A DNA stretch of 64,000 bases, from contig CAJXDY010000003.1 of assembly GCA_913052135.1 (NCBI GenBank), positions 27,536-91,535 on the forward strand. The letters run 5' to 3'. A program made the position numbers and the translations under genes. The stretch is from UBA8106 sp913052135. Its GTDB lineage: Bacteria; Acidobacteriota; Vicinamibacteria; Vicinamibacterales; UBA823. The notes under the pieces are model-generated. The model saw nothing but the letters and a program-made list of their open reading frames with translations, searched no databases and was not told the origin of the DNA. The number at the start of each line of letters is the position of its first letter. Position 1 is the stretch's first letter. Below are positions 62,290 through 64,000 of this stretch, in pieces.

Positions 62290-62353
62290 TGGTGCGGAAG
62301 GGGGGATTCGAACCCCCACGCCCTTGTGGGGCACAAGCTCCTGAGTCTTGTGC
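62290..62353 (-). pseudogene. 3' fragment of a tRNA-Leu(CAG) gene
   Basis: Read on the minus strand, the sequence gives the anticodon loop CTCAGGA (anticodon CAG at 62341-62343), the anticodon 3' stem, a class II variable arm GCCC/CACAA/GGGC, the T-arm GGGGG-TTCGAAT-CCCCC, the acceptor 3' strand CTTCCGC, discriminator A and an encoded CCA at 62290. The D-arm and 5' acceptor strand should lie at 62354-62378, but no GCGGAAG or D-loop GG is found there or in the following 200 bases. So it is a truncated gene, as left at the end of an integrated element, or a junction artefact. Confidence 0.8.
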
Positions 62354-62486
62354 AAACGCTTGTCACACCGAGTCAGGCCTTGTTTAGATTAATAAAAAGT
62401 TTCCTGAGTGATCACAGATACGCACAACTGTCCGACATATTGGAACAAATTGGCACACGCCTTATTGTGGCGGGACTTCAAACGGA

Positions 62487-63002
62487 GTGTTCGCCGCTGG
62501 CGTCGCGTGCGCCACGGCCGCCGTGCCCGCCGGAGACGCCGACCCCATAAACGACTTTCAGTTGACGCTGTTTGGCAACGAGAACCATCAAGAGGGCTCA
62601 ACATTGAACCTGTCGGACTACGTGGGTAAGCCGGTAGTCGTCAACTTCTGGTACCCGTCGTGCCCGCCCTGCCGTGCGGAGCTACCTGATCTGCAGGCCG
62701 CATACGAAGCCCATGCCGATGAAATCCAGTTTCTGGGGGTCCAACTCCTAGGTTTGGATTCCGCCGAAGAGGGCCAAGAGTTCCTTGACGAGCTTGGAAT
62801 CGAGTACCCGTCGGGCGCCGATACCGATAACCAGATGGTTCGTGACTTCAAGATCGTCGGATTCCCGACGACGATCTTCATCGACAGTGACCACAATATC
62901 GTCAAGAAGCATGCTGGCATCCTGAGCGCCGGGTCATTGGAAGCGCTCATAAACTCGACCGTCGTGCCTGCATCCACTCCGGTAGACGTCTCTGGCTCCT
63001 AG
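62487..63002 (+). CDS. TlpA-like thioredoxin-fold protein
   Basis: This is a 171-residue thiol-disulfide protein of the TlpA/ResA type. The active site is CPPC at 59-62 (NFWYPSCPPCRAELPDL), followed by the ResA-like central insertion, and FKIVGFPTTIFIDSDH with the cis-Pro. The GTG start gives only a short hydrophobic N-terminus (FAAGVACATAAVPAG) without a positively charged n-region, so the real start may be further upstream or the signal may be truncated. The reading frame is open back to 62412. It lies beside the tRNA fragment and could be cut at the same junction. Confidence 0.85.
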   Translation: MFAAGVACATAAVPAGDADPINDFQLTLFGNENHQEGSTLNLSDYVGKPVVVNFWYPSCPPCRAELPDLQAAYEAHADEIQFLGVQLLGLDSAEEGQEFLDELGIEYPSGADTDNQMVRDFKIVGFPTTIFIDSDHNIVKKHAGILSAGSLEALINSTVVPASTPVDVSGS

Positions 63003-63098
63003 GATCGTCAGAATCTCTGCGATCTCCCCAAACGCAATATATCTAATAGGACGCACTGGTTCTGTGGCCTGAGATAATCCCAGTATGGATACCATGAA

Positions 63099-63629
63099 AT
63101 GATGACCGGGTTGTTCTCAATGCTTCCTCTTGCCGCCGCGCTAGGTGAGGTGGGGGAATATAAGGATGGGCTAATCGTGCTCGTGCGATGGTTGCACGCG
63201 CTTGGCGCCGTTGCATGGATCGGCGGTAGCGTTTTCTTTGCGCTGATCGTTCGGCCGGTGCAACGCGTAGACCCGGACGGTGTCGGAGCGGTAGTCGGAC
63301 GCTTTGTTGGCCCATATCGTGAACTAGTGGACGTGTCGATTATCACGATCGTTGTCACCGGCCTGATTTTGATGTTTGAGCGACTCACGGGCGACGACGC
63401 TACGGTGGCTTATTTCACCGTACTCAGTGCCAAGATCGTGATCGCGGGCTGGATGTTCTACATGGTGTGGAGCCTGCGCAAAACCGGGTTCGTGCCGGAG
63501 GATCGGTCCGGGATTACCCAACGGCTGTCGTGGTTATTCGGATACAACGCCCTGCTCCTTGGCGGCGTGGTCGTATTCCTGATGGCCGGTGTGCTCAGGG
63601 CGATCTTTGAAACGGCCGTTGCCGGGTAG
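63099..63629 (+). CDS. CopD-like four-helix membrane protein
   Basis: This is a 176-residue integral membrane protein with about four hydrophobic segments. The CopD/cytochrome-b561-like motif WLHALGAVAWIGGSVFFALI holds conserved His and Trp residues, and VVTGLILMFERL and SAKIVIAGWMFYMVWSL follow. CopD proteins are linked with copper handling. It may act with the TlpA-like protein in copper delivery to cytochrome oxidase, although this is inferred from gene pairing only. An ATG at 63102 is equally possible. Confidence 0.82.
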   Translation: MMTGLFSMLPLAAALGEVGEYKDGLIVLVRWLHALGAVAWIGGSVFFALIVRPVQRVDPDGVGAVVGRFVGPYRELVDVSIITIVVTGLILMFERLTGDDATVAYFTVLSAKIVIAGWMFYMVWSLRKTGFVPEDRSGITQRLSWLFGYNALLLGGVVVFLMAGVLRAIFETAVAG

Positions 63630-63642
63630 AGGCAGTCGGCCC

Positions 63643-64000
63643 TTAACGGCCGATTCTCGCTAACCTAACGCCTGCGCTTCCAACACGACCAAGAAGTTCT
63701 TCTATGGTCACACCGGAGCCAGGATGCACGAGGTCCGGGGCGATCTCAGCCAGAGGGACTAGGACAAACGCTCGCTCATGCAGTCTAGGATGCGGAATCT
63801 GAACCCCGGTCTCATCTAGTACGACATCACCCAACAGTAAGACGTCCAAGTCGATGATCCTTGCGCCGTATCGTTCGGTCCGTACCCGTCCGATATTAGC
63901 CTCGATCTTCAACATCGCCACTACAAGTGCTCTGGGGCCGAGTTCCGTCTTAAGCGCCGCAACCTGGTTCAGATAGTCGGGCTGCTTGCCCGGCACGTCC
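63643..64000 (-). CDS. folK: 7,8-dihydro-6-hydroxymethylpterin pyrophosphokinase, clipped at window end
   Basis: FolK (HPPK) transfers pyrophosphate from ATP to the pterin alcohol in folate synthesis. The frame is open to base 64000, so the N-terminus with GxGSNxG is outside the window. What remains is the C-terminal two-thirds: QPDYLNQVAALKTEL, TERYGARIIDLDVLLLGD with the conserved metal-binding Asp pair, and IPHPRLHERAFVLVPLAEI. No early break is seen. It converges on the CopD-like gene 13 bases away. Confidence 0.95.
   Translation of the reverse strand, partial: DVPGKQPDYLNQVAALKTELGPRALVVAMLKIEANIGRVRTERYGARIIDLDVLLLGDVVLDETGVQIPHPRLHERAFVLVPLAEIAPDLVHPGSGVTIEELLGRVGSAGVRLARIGR

Noticed and set aside
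62287..62550. An 87-codon plus-strand frame with WCGRGDSNPHAL
   Set aside because: This is the well-known translation artefact of a tRNA 3' end read on the opposite strand. The tRNA-Leu fragment explains it.
1..64000. CRISPR arrays, insertion sequences, prophage genes, integrases
   Set aside because: No regularly spaced repeats, transposase or integrase motifs were found on reading both strands.

Overview
The window is bacterial chromosomal DNA, densely coding on both strands, and looks like a member of the Acidobacteriota, perhaps close to Vicinamibacteria. The support is a secreted VWFA-related protein of the type that is expanded in acidobacteria, an archaeal-type prolyl-tRNA synthetase with a C-terminal zinc region, several Tat-exported enzymes, and many exported peptidases and beta-propellers. 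The taxonomic call is an inference from gene content. By eye, base composition is moderate in the left half and becomes more G+C rich toward the right, most clearly from about 60.5 kb.

Positions 1-30.2 kb are mostly housekeeping. They hold the end-clipped aroB, proS, the Tat translocase genes tatC and tatA, an S41 C-terminal processing protease, smc and an M48 membrane protease. A long minus-strand block follows, read from high to low coordinates: a Xaa-Pro peptidase, htrA, a MidA-type methyltransferase, a CYTH protein with a MurU-like nucleotidyltransferase and an AmgK-like kinase (joined by ATGA overlaps), asnS and rimO. After an intrinsic terminator comes the classic rimP-nusA-infB-DUF503-rbfA-nrnA-truB-rpsO-pnp cluster.

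Positions 30.4-51.4 kb are rich in exported and peptide-handling functions. They include the VWFA protein, a small lipoprotein, a DmpA-type P1 peptidase with a signal peptide, a Tat-lipoprotein PLP enzyme related to SelA, a quinone oxidoreductase, a cytochrome c, bifunctional chorismate mutase/prephenate dehydrogenase, an S9 peptidase, a Tat-exported D-amino-acid-oxidase-like flavoprotein whose domain order is circularly permuted, an MFS transporter, a solute-binding-like protein, a KamA radical-SAM enzyme, a TldE/TldD pair in which only TldD has a Tat signal, and a Tat-exported DsrE-like protein. Together they suggest periplasmic degradation of peptides and D-amino acids.

Positions 51.7-59.6 kb carry a cytochrome c fused to a copper monooxygenase of the peptidylglycine alpha-hydroxylating (PHM) fold, several unknown secreted proteins, a PQQ-type sugar dehydrogenase-like propeller, and an NHL propeller resembling the amidating lyase (PAL) that partners PHM in animals. 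A TIGR01777 epimerase follows.

Positions 59.7-64 kb hold two small alpha+beta-barrel-type proteins, a fused glutamate formiminotransferase/cyclodeaminase with a strong terminator, a 3' fragment of a tRNA-Leu gene that may mark an integration or assembly junction, a TlpA-like thioredoxin, a CopD-like membrane protein and the clipped folK. No CRISPR array, insertion sequence, integrase or rRNA gene was seen.
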